This document shows, in pieces, positions 33,291 to 43,337 of a DNA stretch of 64,000 nucleotides; position 1 is the first letter of the stretch; each line of letters begins with the position of its first letter. Both the position numbers and the translations under genes were made by a program. The notes under the pieces were generated by a model. The model was given only the letters and a program-made list of their open reading frames with translations. It ran no database searches and was not told where the DNA came from. Origin of the DNA: Actinoplanes philippinensis (GTDB lineage: Bacteria; Actinomycetota; Actinomycetes; Mycobacteriales; Micromonosporaceae); assembly GCF_900113015.1 (NCBI RefSeq), contig NZ_FONV01000011.1, positions 310,001-374,000 on the forward strand, written 5' to 3'.

Positions 33291-34489
33291 TGGACTTCGA
33301 GTACGACGCGAGGACCGAGGACTACCGCAAGCGGCTGCTCGCCTTCATGGACGAGCACGTCTATCCGGCCGAGGCCACGTTCCACAGCGACGGCTGGGGA
33401 CCTCCGGCCGCCCTGGAGGGCCTGAAGGCGGCCGCCAAGGAGGCCGGCCTGTGGAACCTCTTCCTCCCCGGCGAGCACGGCGCGGGCCTCACCAACCTGC
33501 AGTACGCGCCGCTCGCCGAGATCACCGGCCGGAGCCCGGCGGTCGCCCCGCCCGCGCTGAACTGCGCCGCTCCGGACACCGGCAACATGGAGGTGCTGGC
33601 CGACTTCGGCACCGACGAGCAGAAGGAGCGGTGGCTCAAGCCGCTGCTGGCCGGTGAGATCCGGTCCGCCTTCGCGATGACCGAGCCGCAGGTCGCCTCG
33701 TCGGACGCCACCAACATCGGCACCCGGATCGACCGGGACGGCGACGACTACGTCATCAACGGGCACAAGTTCTACATCACCGGCGCGATGAACCCGAACT
33801 GCAAGATCTTCATCGTGATGGGCAAGACCGACGTCGACGCGCCACGGCACCTCCAGCAGAGCCAGATCCTGGTGCCGCGGGACACGCCGGGCGTGACCGT
33901 CAAGCGGGGCATGACAGTGCTCGGCTACACGGACGGCGACCACGGTGGCCACGCCGAGGTGATCTTCGAGAACGTGCGGGTGCCGGCCACCAACCTGATC
34001 GGCGAGGAGGGCGGCGGCTTCGCCATCTCCCAGGCACGGCTCGGCCCGGGCCGTATCCACCACTGCATGCGGCTGATCGGCATGGCCGAGCGCGCCCTGG
34101 AGCTGATGTGCACGCGGGCGCTGGTACGCACCCCGTTCGGCAAGCCGCTCGCCGAGCAGGGCGTCATCCAGGACTGGATCGCCGAGTCCCGGGTCCGGAT
34201 CGAGCAGGCCCGGCTGCTGGTGCTCAAGGCCGCCTGGCTGATGGACACGGTCGGCAACCGGGGCGCGCACACCGAGATCCAGGCCATCAAGATCGTGGTG
34301 CCGTCGGCCGTGGAGTGGATCGTCGACAAGGCGATCCAGACGCACGGCGCGGCCGGGCTCGGGCAGGACTTCCCGCTCGCCGGGCTGTTCGCCAGCGCCC
34401 GTATGCTGCGACTCGCCGACGGGCCGGACGAGGTGCACAAGCGTTCCCTGGCCCACCGTGAGCTCAAGCGTTACCGGAGTGGTTCGTGA
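33290..34489 (+). CDS. Acyl-CoA dehydrogenase (ACAD10/11-LvaC type)
   Basis: This 399-residue flavoprotein has an N-terminal helical domain, AFAMTEPQVASSDATNIGTR near 127-146 in the FAD/acyl site, a beta domain with GEEGGGFAISQARLGPGR, and a C-terminal helical bundle with IQTHGAAGLGQDFPLAG. The one-base TGATG overlap with the kinase gene mirrors the fused kinase-dehydrogenase in animals. In the lva pathway this partner removes the phosphate and moves the oxygen from C4 to C3. Simple alpha,beta-dehydrogenation is the alternative. Confidence 0.88.
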   Translation: MDFEYDARTEDYRKRLLAFMDEHVYPAEATFHSDGWGPPAALEGLKAAAKEAGLWNLFLPGEHGAGLTNLQYAPLAEITGRSPAVAPPALNCAAPDTGNMEVLADFGTDEQKERWLKPLLAGEIRSAFAMTEPQVASSDATNIGTRIDRDGDDYVINGHKFYITGAMNPNCKIFIVMGKTDVDAPRHLQQSQILVPRDTPGVTVKRGMTVLGYTDGDHGGHAEVIFENVRVPATNLIGEEGGGFAISQARLGPGRIHHCMRLIGMAERALELMCTRALVRTPFGKPLAEQGVIQDWIAESRVRIEQARLLVLKAAWLMDTVGNRGAHTEIQAIKIVVPSAVEWIVDKAIQTHGAAGLGQDFPLAGLFASARMLRLADGPDEVHKRSLAHRELKRYRSGS

Positions 34490-35079
34490 CCAACCCCACC
34501 ACGCGCGTCGACGGGCGTACCGCGCGGTCCGAGCGGACCCGCAACGCCATCATCGACGCGCATCTCCAGCTGATCAGCGAGGGGGACATGCGCCCCACCG
34601 CCGATCGGGTGGCCAAGCTGGCCGGCGTCTCCCTGCGTGCCCTGTGGAGCCACTTCGCCGACATGGAAGCGCTGATGGCGGCCAGCGGCCAGCGGGTCCT
34701 CGAGCAGCGCGACGCTTCGTACCGGCCGATTCCGGCGGATCTGCCGCTGGCCGAGCGGATCGAGGCGTTCTGCCATCAGCGGGCCCGCCTGCTGGAGGAG
34801 ATCGGGCCCGCGGCGCGGGCCTCGGCACTGAAGGAGCCGTTCTCGGCCGGGTTGCAGCGTTACCGCAAACTGCACACCGCGCGGGTACGCGACGAGCTGA
34901 CCTCCACCTTCCCGAGCGAGATCGGCAGTGACGAGGAACTGCTCAACGCGCTGACCGCGGCCAGCCTCTGGCCGACGTGGGCGACGTGGCGTGACGCCAT
35001 GGGCCTGCCGGTGGAGAGCGCCCGCGCGGCGCTGGCCCGCGTGGTGACAGCCCTGATCAACCCGTCCGCGGCCCGCTGA
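34486..35079 (+). CDS. TetR-family regulator at the end of the Liv/catabolic operon
   Basis: This 197-residue protein has an N-terminal helix-turn-helix near residues 15-65 (TADRVAKLAGVSLRALWSHF) and a helical C-terminal domain of unknown ligand. The GTG at 34486 overlaps the dehydrogenase stop (GTGA), so it is made with the catabolic enzymes and could give feedback. It is one of two TetR candidates for the palindromes at 25791 and 38960. It converges with the DUF6886 gene, 36 bp apart. Confidence 0.85.
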   Translation: MTNPTTRVDGRTARSERTRNAIIDAHLQLISEGDMRPTADRVAKLAGVSLRALWSHFADMEALMAASGQRVLEQRDASYRPIPADLPLAERIEAFCHQRARLLEEIGPAARASALKEPFSAGLQRYRKLHTARVRDELTSTFPSEIGSDEELLNALTAASLWPTWATWRDAMGLPVESARAALARVVTALINPSAAR

Positions 35080-35115
35080 CGCCCGTTTCGGAGGGCGCCC
35101 GGAAAGGGACGGGTG

Positions 35116-35658
35116 CTATGCCGGGCGGGGTGCGGCGTTGCGGAGACGGATGCCGCTGAAGCCGATCGTGCTGGTGATGACCTGATCCCAGAAGGGCCAC
35201 AGGTTGTCGAGCAGACGAAGCTGGATGCCGGCGGCGGCGTGCCAGGCGATCAGGTCACCGACCGGCTCCGGCGGGCCGAGCGGCTCGACCGGCTCGGTGG
35301 CCACGTGGGCGTGCGACTCCGTCTCCCCGAACCGGCGGAACTGTCCGGCGGGGAGGCGGTACGCGTACAGCGTGGTGGTTCTCATCGCCTCCCACCAGGC
35401 GTATTCGATCGCGTGGACCCGGTCGCCGCAGCCCGCGCCGATGATCCGGTCGCGGTCCTCGTCGGTGGTGACGCCGGGCCGCACCCAGGCGAGAGCGCGC
35501 GGGCACTGCCGCGGGAACCAGTAGTCCGGCGCGCGATCGTGGTCGACCGCCCAGACGTAGGGTTCCGGTTGATGGGCGGTCGCCGCCACGTGCGGCACGA
35601 ACCGCGTGATCGTCGGATCTTCGGAGAAATGCAGGACCTGACCGGGCTCCGGACGCAT
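35116..35658 (-). CDS. DUF6886-like protein
   Basis: This 180-residue soluble protein of unknown function is rich in Trp, His and Pro. It opens with VLHFSEDPTITRFVPHVA near residues 8-25 and contains VWAVDHDRAPDYWFPRQCPR near 35-54, stretches I associate with the DUF6886 family. The ATG is at 35658. Upstream lies a 36-bp tandem repeat. Nothing ties it to the neighbouring catabolic genes. Confidence 0.65.
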   Translation of the reverse strand: MRPEPGQVLHFSEDPTITRFVPHVAATAHQPEPYVWAVDHDRAPDYWFPRQCPRALAWVRPGVTTDEDRDRIIGAGCGDRVHAIEYAWWEAMRTTTLYAYRLPAGQFRRFGETESHAHVATEPVEPLGPPEPVGDLIAWHAAAGIQLRLLDNLWPFWDQVITSTIGFSGIRLRNAAPRPA

Positions 35659-35691
35659 CCGCTCTTCCTATCGCACCGCGGCCCGGCCCGC

Positions 35692-35799
35692 GCGCCCGAA
35701 GCCGGCTCCCGGCCCCGTCACGGGCCGGCGCCCGAAGCCGGCTCCCGCCCCCGTCACGGGCCGGCGCCCGAAGCCGGCTCCCGGCGCCGTCACGGGCCG
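35692..35799. repeat. Three tandem 36-bp units
   Basis: Units starting GCGCCCGAAGCCGGCTCCCG begin at 35692, 35728 and 35764, almost identical. Each ends in CCCCGTCACGGGCC or close, a self-complementary stretch able to form a hairpin. They lie between the stop of the alcohol dehydrogenase and the start of the DUF6886 gene, both on the minus strand, so they may act as terminator-like spacers. Confidence 0.9.
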
Positions 35800-35811
35800 C
35801 GGCGCTTGTCG

Positions 35812-36896
35812 TCAGAGGATGGCGACGGAGCGGGCGCCCTCGCCGCGGGACATGCGGTCGAAAGCGCCGGGCACCTCCGCCAGCCCGATGCGGTCGGTGA
35901 TCAGGTGGTCGAGTCGGAGCCTGCCGTCGAGGACGTCGCGGGCCAGGGCCGGGATCTCCAGGTCGGTGTCGGCCTGGCCGTAGACCGACGCTCGCAGGGT
36001 GCGCGCCGACGAGAAGATGTCCAGGGCGCTCAGCTGGACCATGTCGTCGGCCGCGCCCATGCCGACCACGGTGACCTGACCGCCGGAGCGGGTGGCCCGC
36101 CAGGCGGCCCGGATCGTGGCGGCCCGGCCGACGCATTCGATGGCGTGGTCGGCGCCGCGCCGGTCGGTGCGGGCGCGGATGTCCTTCGACAGGTTGTCCG
36201 ACGAGACCACGAAGTCGGTGGCCCCGGCCGCCTCGGCGAGCCCCTTCTTGGCTTCGGTGACGTCGACCGCGATGACCTGTGCGGCGCCGGCGGCCCGGGC
36301 CGCGGTGACGACCGACAGGCCGACCCCGCCGAGGCCGATGACCACGACCGATTCGCCGGGCGCCACCCGGGCGGTGTTGCGCACCGCGCCGGTCCCGGTC
36401 AGGACCGCACACCCGAGCAGAGCGGCAAGATCAAAACCTAGCTCGGAGGGTACGGGAATGACCGCGTTCTCCGGGACCACCACCTGTTCGGCGAACGCCC
36501 CCACACCGAGGGTCACGTGGACCGGCGCGTCGTCGAGGGTGATGCCGTTGGACAGGGCGGCGACCCCGTGCGAGGTGCTGCACAGCCACGGTTCGCCGTG
36601 TTCGCAGAACCAGCAGGTCCGGCAGGCCGGCTGCCAGTTCAGCACCACGTGGTCGCCGACGGCCGCCCGCGTCACGTGCTCGCCGACCTCGACGACCTCG
36701 CCGGCCGCCTCGTGTCCGAGGATCAGCGGGTGCGGCGGCCGGAGCGTGCCGTTCACCATGGACAGATCGGAGTGGCAGACGCCGGCCGCCCGGACCCGTA
36801 CCCTCACCTGGCCGGGCCCGATCTCGGGCAGCCGCAGCTCGACGAGTTCGGCGGCGACGCCGGCTTCCCGGACGACGAGCCCGGTCATGTAGTGGG

Positions 36897-36900
<4 letters not shown>
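35812..36900 (-). CDS. Zinc-dependent medium-chain alcohol dehydrogenase
   Basis: This 362-residue NAD(P) enzyme has the catalytic zinc ligand region CHSDLSMVNG near 42-51 and GHEAAGEVVEVGEHV near 62-76. Structural zinc cysteines lie in CRTCWFCEHGEPWLC near 93-107, and the Rossmann loop is VIGLGGVGLSVV near 187-198. It matches class III/NDMA-dependent-like alcohol dehydrogenases of actinomycetes. Its ATG overlaps the aldehyde dehydrogenase stop (ATGA), so alcohol to aldehyde to acid oxidation is plausible. Confidence 0.9.
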
Positions 36901-38302
<1,402 letters not shown>

Positions 38303-38306
<4 letters not shown>

Positions 38307-38932
38307 CGGCGTACCCCCTGGTCGTAACGGTCGGAAAGGCTGTTGATCAGCAGGTCGAGCCCGAGCTCGAACGCGCCCTCGTCGACGGCGGCGCGGTGCG
38401 CGGCGAGCTCGTGGGCCCGGTGCAGGTGCGGAAAGCGGTCGTACAGCTCCGGGTCGGCCTCGAAGCCGAGGGCGAACGAGCCGAGCGCGGAGCCGGTGAT
38501 CAGGTATCGCATCAGCGCGCCGATGTGGGTGGCCCGTGCCCGCGACCAGCCGGCCTCGATCAGCGCGCCGTAGACGGCCTCGGCCATGGCCAGCCCGGCG
38601 GGACGGCGGCCGGGCCCGGTGGCCAGCACCGGGACGACGTTCGGGTGGGCGGCGAGCACGGCGTGGTACGACTTCGCCCACAGCCGCAGCCCTTCGCGCC
38701 AGTCGTTGCCCCGGAACACCGAGATGTCGACCTGCGCGACGACGGCCTCGGCGACCGCATCGACGATCTCCGCCTTGGTGGCGAAGTGGTTGTAGAGCGA
38801 CGGCCCCTGCACCCCCAGCTCGGTGGCGAGGCGCCGCATCGAGCAGGCGTCGATCCCTTCCGCGTCGATGAGCGCGGCGGCCGCCTCGACGATGCGCTCC
38901 CGGGTGAGGAGGGCTTGCCGGGGGCGGGCCAT
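38303..38932 (-). CDS. TetR-family regulator of the ALDH/ADH operon
   Basis: This 209-residue regulator has its helix-turn-helix near residues 10-55 (CSMRRLATELGVQGPSLYNHF) with a C-terminal ligand domain. The ATG at 38932 is chosen because AGGAG lies 7 bases upstream; a longer frame to 38965 would run into the operator. It heads the TetR-ALDH-ADH unit, is divergent from the acyl-CoA synthetase and sits beside the palindrome at 38960. It is the best candidate for the repressor of the whole block. Confidence 0.86.
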
Positions 38933-38959
38933 ACGAGAACTCCTGAAGAAAGACGAAAT

Positions 38960-38976
38960 CAACACTGGACGTGTAA
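38960..38976. promoter_or_regulatory. Operator-like palindrome between TetR and acyl-CoA synthetase
   Basis: CAACACTGGACGTGTAA matches the perfect palindrome at 25791-25807 at 12 of 17 positions, with the outer ACACT and GTGTAA halves kept. It lies 28 bp upstream of the TetR start and 59 bp upstream of the synthetase start. Shared binding by one repressor is inferred. Confidence 0.6.
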
Positions 38977-39034
38977 AAACTTACGCCGCTAGTTTAAGCA
39001 CAGCTGCGACGTACATCACTAAGGGAGATCAGCA

Positions 39035-40570
39035 ATGACGACGCTTTCCCTCGCCACGGTCCTGGCCGAGGCCGCACGCCGGTACCCCGAGAAGGTAGCG
39101 ATCGTCGACGAGGCCGGGGGCCGGATTCCCTACCGGGAACTCTGGGCGCAGACCCGGTCGTACGCCGCGGGTTTGAAGGAATTGGGCATCGGCCCCGGCG
39201 ACACGGTGGCCGTGATGATCCCGAACGTGGGCGATTTCCCGCGGGTCTACTACGCGGCGCTCGCCGTCGGCGCCCGGATCGTGCCGGTGTCGCTGCTGCT
39301 CAATGCCGAGGAGGTCGGCTACGTGCTGGCCGACAGCGGGGCGAAGCTGCTGGTCACGCACTCGGCGTTCCTGCAGGTCGGCGCGGCTGCGGCGGCCGCG
39401 ACCGGCACCCCGCTGGCCAACGTGGGCCCGCTGCCGGCGGATCTGCCGCAGTACCCGCCGCGGCTGGACCAGATCTCGGCCGGGCTGGAGCCGGTCCGCA
39501 CCTATGTGACCGTCGAGGCCGAGGACGTCGCGGTGATCCTCTACACCAGCGGCACCACCGGCAAGCCGAAGGGCGCCCTGCTCACCCATCTCAACCTGGT
39601 GATGAACGCGGCCGTCAACGTCTTCGACGTGCACCCGCTGACCGGCGACGACGTGGTGATGGGCTGCCTGCCGCTGTTCCACACGTTCGGCCAGACGGTC
39701 GGCATGAACGCGACGTTCCGGCTGGGCGGGACGCTGGTGCTGCTGCCCCGGTTCACCGGCGAGGCGGCGATCGAGCTGATGATCCGGGAGAACGTCACGA
39801 TCTTCCACGGCGTGCCGACCATGTACATCGGACTCCTGGAGGCGGCGGCCAAGGCCGACCGCCTGCCACAGCTGAAGCTGTGCGTCTCGGGTGGCGCGTC
39901 GCTGCCGGTGGCGGTCCTGGAGAAGTTCGCGGCGGCTTTCGGTTCGACCATCTGGGAGGGGTACGGGTTGAGCGAGACCTCCCCCACGGCGACCACCAAC
40001 CAGCCCTCGTTCGGAGCGAAGCCCGGCACGGTCGGGCACCCGATCTGGGGTGTCGAGGTGGAGATCGCGCGCCCGGAGGTGCCGGAGAGCATCGAGTTCG
40101 TGCCGGACGGCGAGCTCGGCGAGATCGTGATCCGCGGGCACAACGTGTTCGCCGGTTACCTGAACCGGCCGGACGCGACCGCGGAGGCCCTGGTCGACGG
40201 CTGGTTCCGGACCGGCGACCTGGGCGTGAAGGACGAGCAGGGCTTCATCAGCATCGTCGACCGGACCAAGGACCTGATCATCCGCGGCGGCTTCAACGTC
40301 TACCCGCGTGAGGTGGAGGAGGTCCTGGCCCGGCACCCGTCGATCCAGCAGGTCGCGGTGATCGGCGTGGCCGACGAGACCCTGGGCGAGGAGATCTGCG
40401 CCGTCGTGGTGCTCGAGGACCAGGGCCTGACCGCGGACGAGCTGATCGAGTGGTCGAAGGAGCGGCTGGGCAAGCACAAGTACCCGCGCCAGGTGCGGTT
40501 CACCGAGTCGCTGCCGCTCGGCCCGAGCATGAAGGTCCTGAAGCGGGAGCTGCGCAAGCAGTACAGCTGA
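39035..40570 (+). CDS. Acyl-CoA synthetase (fatty-acid--CoA ligase type)
   Basis: This 511-residue ANL-superfamily enzyme activates a carboxylic acid with ATP and CoA. The P-loop-like LYTSGTTGKPKGALLTH lies near 169-185, GYGLSETSPTATT near 309-321, the hinge DRTKDLIIRGGFNVYPREVE near 409-428 and the catalytic lysine in PLGPSMKVLKRELR near the end. It has its own promoter divergent from the TetR gene. It would load the acid from the Liv importer or from aldehyde oxidation onto CoA. Confidence 0.9.
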   Translation: MTTLSLATVLAEAARRYPEKVAIVDEAGGRIPYRELWAQTRSYAAGLKELGIGPGDTVAVMIPNVGDFPRVYYAALAVGARIVPVSLLLNAEEVGYVLADSGAKLLVTHSAFLQVGAAAAAATGTPLANVGPLPADLPQYPPRLDQISAGLEPVRTYVTVEAEDVAVILYTSGTTGKPKGALLTHLNLVMNAAVNVFDVHPLTGDDVVMGCLPLFHTFGQTVGMNATFRLGGTLVLLPRFTGEAAIELMIRENVTIFHGVPTMYIGLLEAAAKADRLPQLKLCVSGGASLPVAVLEKFAAAFGSTIWEGYGLSETSPTATTNQPSFGAKPGTVGHPIWGVEVEIARPEVPESIEFVPDGELGEIVIRGHNVFAGYLNRPDATAEALVDGWFRTGDLGVKDEQGFISIVDRTKDLIIRGGFNVYPREVEEVLARHPSIQQVAVIGVADETLGEEICAVVVLEDQGLTADELIEWSKERLGKHKYPRQVRFTESLPLGPSMKVLKRELRKQYS

Positions 40571-40573
40571 TCG

Positions 40574-41002
40574 TCAGGGGCGACGAAGCAGTGGTGGCAG
40601 CTCGGCGACGATCGGCACGTCGGCGGGCAGCCACGGGACGGTGTCCAGCTGGTCCACGGTCAGCCAGCGCATGGAGCGGTGCTCCAGCGCCTCCGGGACG
40701 TCGCCGCCGAGCAGTTCGACGGCGTAGACGCGGAGCACGGCACGACCGTGGGCCAGTGGCACGTCCGGTCCGACCCGGGCGCCGACCTCGACGCGTACGC
40801 CCAGCTCCTCGGCGCATTCGCGGGTCAGCGCCTGCTGGTCGGTCTCCCCCGGCTCGACCTTGCCGCCGGGGAACTCCCAGCGCCCGGCGGCCTCCGGCGG
40901 GGAGCTGCGCTCACAGGCGAGGACCCGCCCAGCGGTGATGATCACAGCCGCAACGATCACCCTGGGTGATGGCGCCGGATTGACGTATTGTTCGGGCCGC
41001 AT
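40574..41002 (-). CDS. NUDIX hydrolase (MutT-like)
   Basis: This 142-residue protein carries the NUDIX box GGKVEPGETDQQALTRECAE continuing ELGV, near residues 45-68. The N-terminal VIVAAVIITAGRVLACER and the WEFPGG entry match MutT 8-oxo-dGTP pyrophosphohydrolases, so a nucleotide-pool cleaning role is likely. The ATG at 41002 is preferred over a TTG at 41011. It converges with the acyl-CoA synthetase gene, 3 bp apart. Confidence 0.85.
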   Translation of the reverse strand: MRPEQYVNPAPSPRVIVAAVIITAGRVLACERSSPPEAAGRWEFPGGKVEPGETDQQALTRECAEELGVRVEVGARVGPDVPLAHGRAVLRVYAVELLGGDVPEALEHRSMRWLTVDQLDTVPWLPADVPIVAELPPLLRRP

Positions 41003-41186
41003 GCGATCCAAGATCTCACGAAACTTCGTCGTTCAGGTTGCCCGCTGGTGCCCCGATCGTCACGCAAACACGGATATGTGGGCGTGGACAGGGGTGGCCG
41101 GGAGGACGAAACTGTGGGGCACCGACCATGACGATCCGGCGACAGTTCGGCCACAAGCCGGCAACGACGCTAAGGGGGGTGCGGGA

Positions 41187-41498
41187 GTGCGGGCGAGAAG
41201 ACGCCGGGACACCGGCTCGGACTATCTCAACGACGCCCTGGCGTTACTGAGCGGCTGGACCCGCGACGGCGTCCAGTTGCGCCGCGATCTGGCGTGTGAC
41301 GACAGTCAGCACGCCGCCTTGACCGAACGTATCAAGGTGGCGGCGGACACTCTTCACATACGACCAAGCATCCGGCGAATCAACGGTCACACACAGATCT
41401 GTCTGGGGTCCCAGGACGGCACGGCCATCACCGACGGTGAGGTCACCCTCGCGGCCCGCATCGAGGACTTCTATCGCACCGTGGTCGAGAGGTCATGA
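41187..41498 (+). CDS. Pterin carbinolamine dehydratase-like small protein, divergent
   Basis: This 103-residue protein has a fold pattern like pterin-4a-carbinolamine dehydratase/DCoH: a GW near the start of the domain, two helices around strands, RPSIRRINGHTQICL, and a final ITDGEVTLAARIEDFY helix. The catalytic His-His-Pro is reduced to HIRP and the second conserved His is missing, so it is probably not an active dehydratase. The GTG at 41187 has an AAGGGGGG ribosome site. The frame is open further upstream but loses protein character. Confidence 0.5.
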   Translation: MRARRRRDTGSDYLNDALALLSGWTRDGVQLRRDLACDDSQHAALTERIKVAADTLHIRPSIRRINGHTQICLGSQDGTAITDGEVTLAARIEDFYRTVVERS

Positions 41499-41522
41499 TC
41501 CAGGCGGACTACGCTGCGCCGC

Positions 41523-41885
41523 ATGACTGACGTGGTGTACGACAACAAGGGTCAGCTCGAGCAGATCCAGAGCGGTCTGCTGGAGGGCGAGCAGATCATC
41601 GCGGTCTATGACGCGATCGGCGCGGGGACCGGGTTCATCGGCCTCACCAACCGCCGGATCATCATCCAGGACCAGTCCTATGTCGGTAAGCGGTATGCGA
41701 TCACCAGCATCCCCTACTCCAAGGTGAGCAGCGTGAGCGTGGTGAGCAACAAGAGCTGGGCCGGCCAGTTCTTCTCCTCGGGCACCATCGCGATCGCGGT
41801 CGGCACCAGCACGTACGAGGTGGAGTTCCGCGGCTCGGACAAGGCCCACCACGTGCACAACCTGATCCTCAGCCAGGCTTCCTGA
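41523..41885 (+). CDS. Bacterial PH-domain protein
   Basis: This 120-residue protein is a single bacterial PH-like domain: LLEGEQIIAVYDAIG, IGLTNRRIIIQDQSY near 39-53 and ITSIPYSKVSSVSVVSNK near 60-77. The C-terminal helix AHHVHNLIL follows. It is cytosolic, without signal or membrane segment. The ATG is at 41523, 24 bp after the preceding gene. Role unknown; such domains often sit at membranes or in stress complexes. Confidence 0.8.
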   Translation: MTDVVYDNKGQLEQIQSGLLEGEQIIAVYDAIGAGTGFIGLTNRRIIIQDQSYVGKRYAITSIPYSKVSSVSVVSNKSWAGQFFSSGTIAIAVGTSTYEVEFRGSDKAHHVHNLILSQAS

Positions 41886-41891
41886 TCCCGG

Positions 41892-42788
41892 TCAGCGCCC
41901 GCCGACCGCCTGCGTGAGATCCCATACGTACCGGCGGCCGGCGGGTTTCTCGTCGCGCCACGCCACCTCCCAACGGCCGCGGTGGTCGCGCTCCGGCTCA
42001 CCGAACCGCCCGTACCCCTGCCGCTCCTTGACGCTCGGCGGCTGATCGCTGTCCGGGAAGCTGAAGGTGACCTGCAGGGTGAACGCGGCCGAGGTGCCGC
42101 TCGCGATCGGCAACCGGTCCTCCCAGACCAGCTGGTCCCAGCCGCGTTCACGCAGGGGGCTCCAGAGCCCGCGGGGACGGTACTCCACGTGCCACTCGGT
42201 GGGAGTGGTGATCGCCGGTTCGAAGATCAGCCACACCCGCAGCAGCCTGCTCTGCTCCAGCGGCAGGGCGGTGATGCTGCCGCCGCCCGGCCGCAGCGCC
42301 TTGAACGAGATCTCGTCGAGCCGGGTGAGCCGGTCGGTGCCGGTCGGCACGATCGGGCGCATGGTCCGGTTGGTGACCAGCGGCTCCGGGGTGGTCACCC
42401 GTTTCTCCACGATGCGGTCGCTGTCGTCGTCGGCGCCGATGACCACCAGCACCTCGAGGATCTCCGAGTAGAGCGGCTTCTCCCGGTCGCTGATGCGCTG
42501 GATGGCGTCGAGGTAGTGCTGGTGGCCGGCCTGCTGCAGGGCGAGCAGCCGGGTGGCGTCCTGCAGGTCGGTCCGCAGCTCCCGGATCTTGACGACGAAC
42601 GCGAGCTGCCACAGGCGGACCACGAAGTAGAGCAGGCAGGCCAGGAAGATCGCGGTGAGAGCCCACTGCGCGAACCGGACGGGTATCCCGGCGAGCTGGG
42701 CGATGCCCGACGCCAGGCCGATGAGCACGACCGAGACGTTCAGGGTGCCCCTGAACAGGGTGTGAGAGATCGTCGGAGTCTCCGGCAT
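41892..42788 (-). CDS. Two-helix membrane-anchored protein, unknown function
   Basis: This 298-residue protein has two hydrophobic segments near residues 14-35 and 40-62, a short coiled-coil near 65-110 (IRELRTDLQDATRLLALQQAG) and a soluble beta-rich C-terminal domain with WHVEYRPRGLWSPL and many tryptophans. The ATG is at 42788. A perfect 10-bp palindrome AACGATCGTT lies at 42806-42815 just upstream and could be an operator. It converges with the PH-domain gene, 6 bp apart. No family recognised. Confidence 0.65.
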   Translation of the reverse strand: MPETPTISHTLFRGTLNVSVVLIGLASGIAQLAGIPVRFAQWALTAIFLACLLYFVVRLWQLAFVVKIRELRTDLQDATRLLALQQAGHQHYLDAIQRISDREKPLYSEILEVLVVIGADDDSDRIVEKRVTTPEPLVTNRTMRPIVPTGTDRLTRLDEISFKALRPGGGSITALPLEQSRLLRVWLIFEPAITTPTEWHVEYRPRGLWSPLRERGWDQLVWEDRLPIASGTSAAFTLQVTFSFPDSDQPPSVKERQGYGRFGEPERDHRGRWEVAWRDEKPAGRRYVWDLTQAVGGR

Positions 42789-43022
42789 CGTCCCAATGAT
42801 GTCGAAACGATCGTTCCCGACAAATCCTCATAAAGAGTGAACAGCATCGCTTGGGGACGGCTGTTCGACCGATATCCGTTGTCCGATCAGCGGACCGGCC
42901 ATGCCAGTCCGGCCCACCCGCGACTATTTTTCCCGGGCGCCTCTTGCCGACCGATTCCGGCCCGCCGCATGCTACCGGGAGTTCCACCAGAGTCGATCCT
43001 CAACCCCCGGAGGCGATCCCCG

Positions 43023-43226
43023 GTGCTGACCCATCTGCAGAGGCCGCTGACCCGGAGATATCGGGCCGAGATGTTCGGTCACGACCTCGACGCCCTGTCG
43101 ATGCCGGGCGGGGGTGAGGGTGGGCAGCCGCATCGGCGGCTCCTGATCGGCCACAACACCATCTTCGCGATCGCGATGCTGCTGTCCGCGGTGCTGGTGG
43201 GCCTCGCCACGGTCGCCCTGCACTGA
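43023..43226 (+). CDS. Small single-pass membrane protein
   Basis: A 67-residue protein if the GTG at 43023 is used (GGAGG lies about 9 bases upstream). A basic, Gly-rich cytoplasmic half precedes one hydrophobic helix, IFAIAMLLSAVLVGLATVAL, near residues 47-66. An upstream ATG in the frame at 42969 is the alternative. Function unknown. Confidence 0.5.
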   Translation: MLTHLQRPLTRRYRAEMFGHDLDALSMPGGGEGGQPHRRLLIGHNTIFAIAMLLSAVLVGLATVALH

Positions 43227-43253
43227 CACGGCCCGCGGCGAGACCACGCGCGA

Positions 43254-43286
43254 TCAGCTTCCGCCTTCGCCGCCCTTGCCGGTCAT
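43254..43286 (-). CDS. 10-residue ORF with strong ribosome site downstream of the peptidase E gene
   Basis: GAGGAG sits 4 bases before an ATG at 43286 that opens MTGKGGEGGS and stops at 43254. It lies 50 bp after the peptidase E-like gene on the same strand. The sequence between them also reads as a protein-like stretch, LKALGLPESITFV, ending in a stop in another frame. It could be a peptide gene, a leader or a remnant. Confidence 0.3.
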   Translation of the reverse strand: MTGKGGEGGS

Positions 43287-43337
43287 GGTTCTCCTCAGAC
43301 GAACGTGATGGACTCCGGAAGTCCCAACGCCTTCAGC

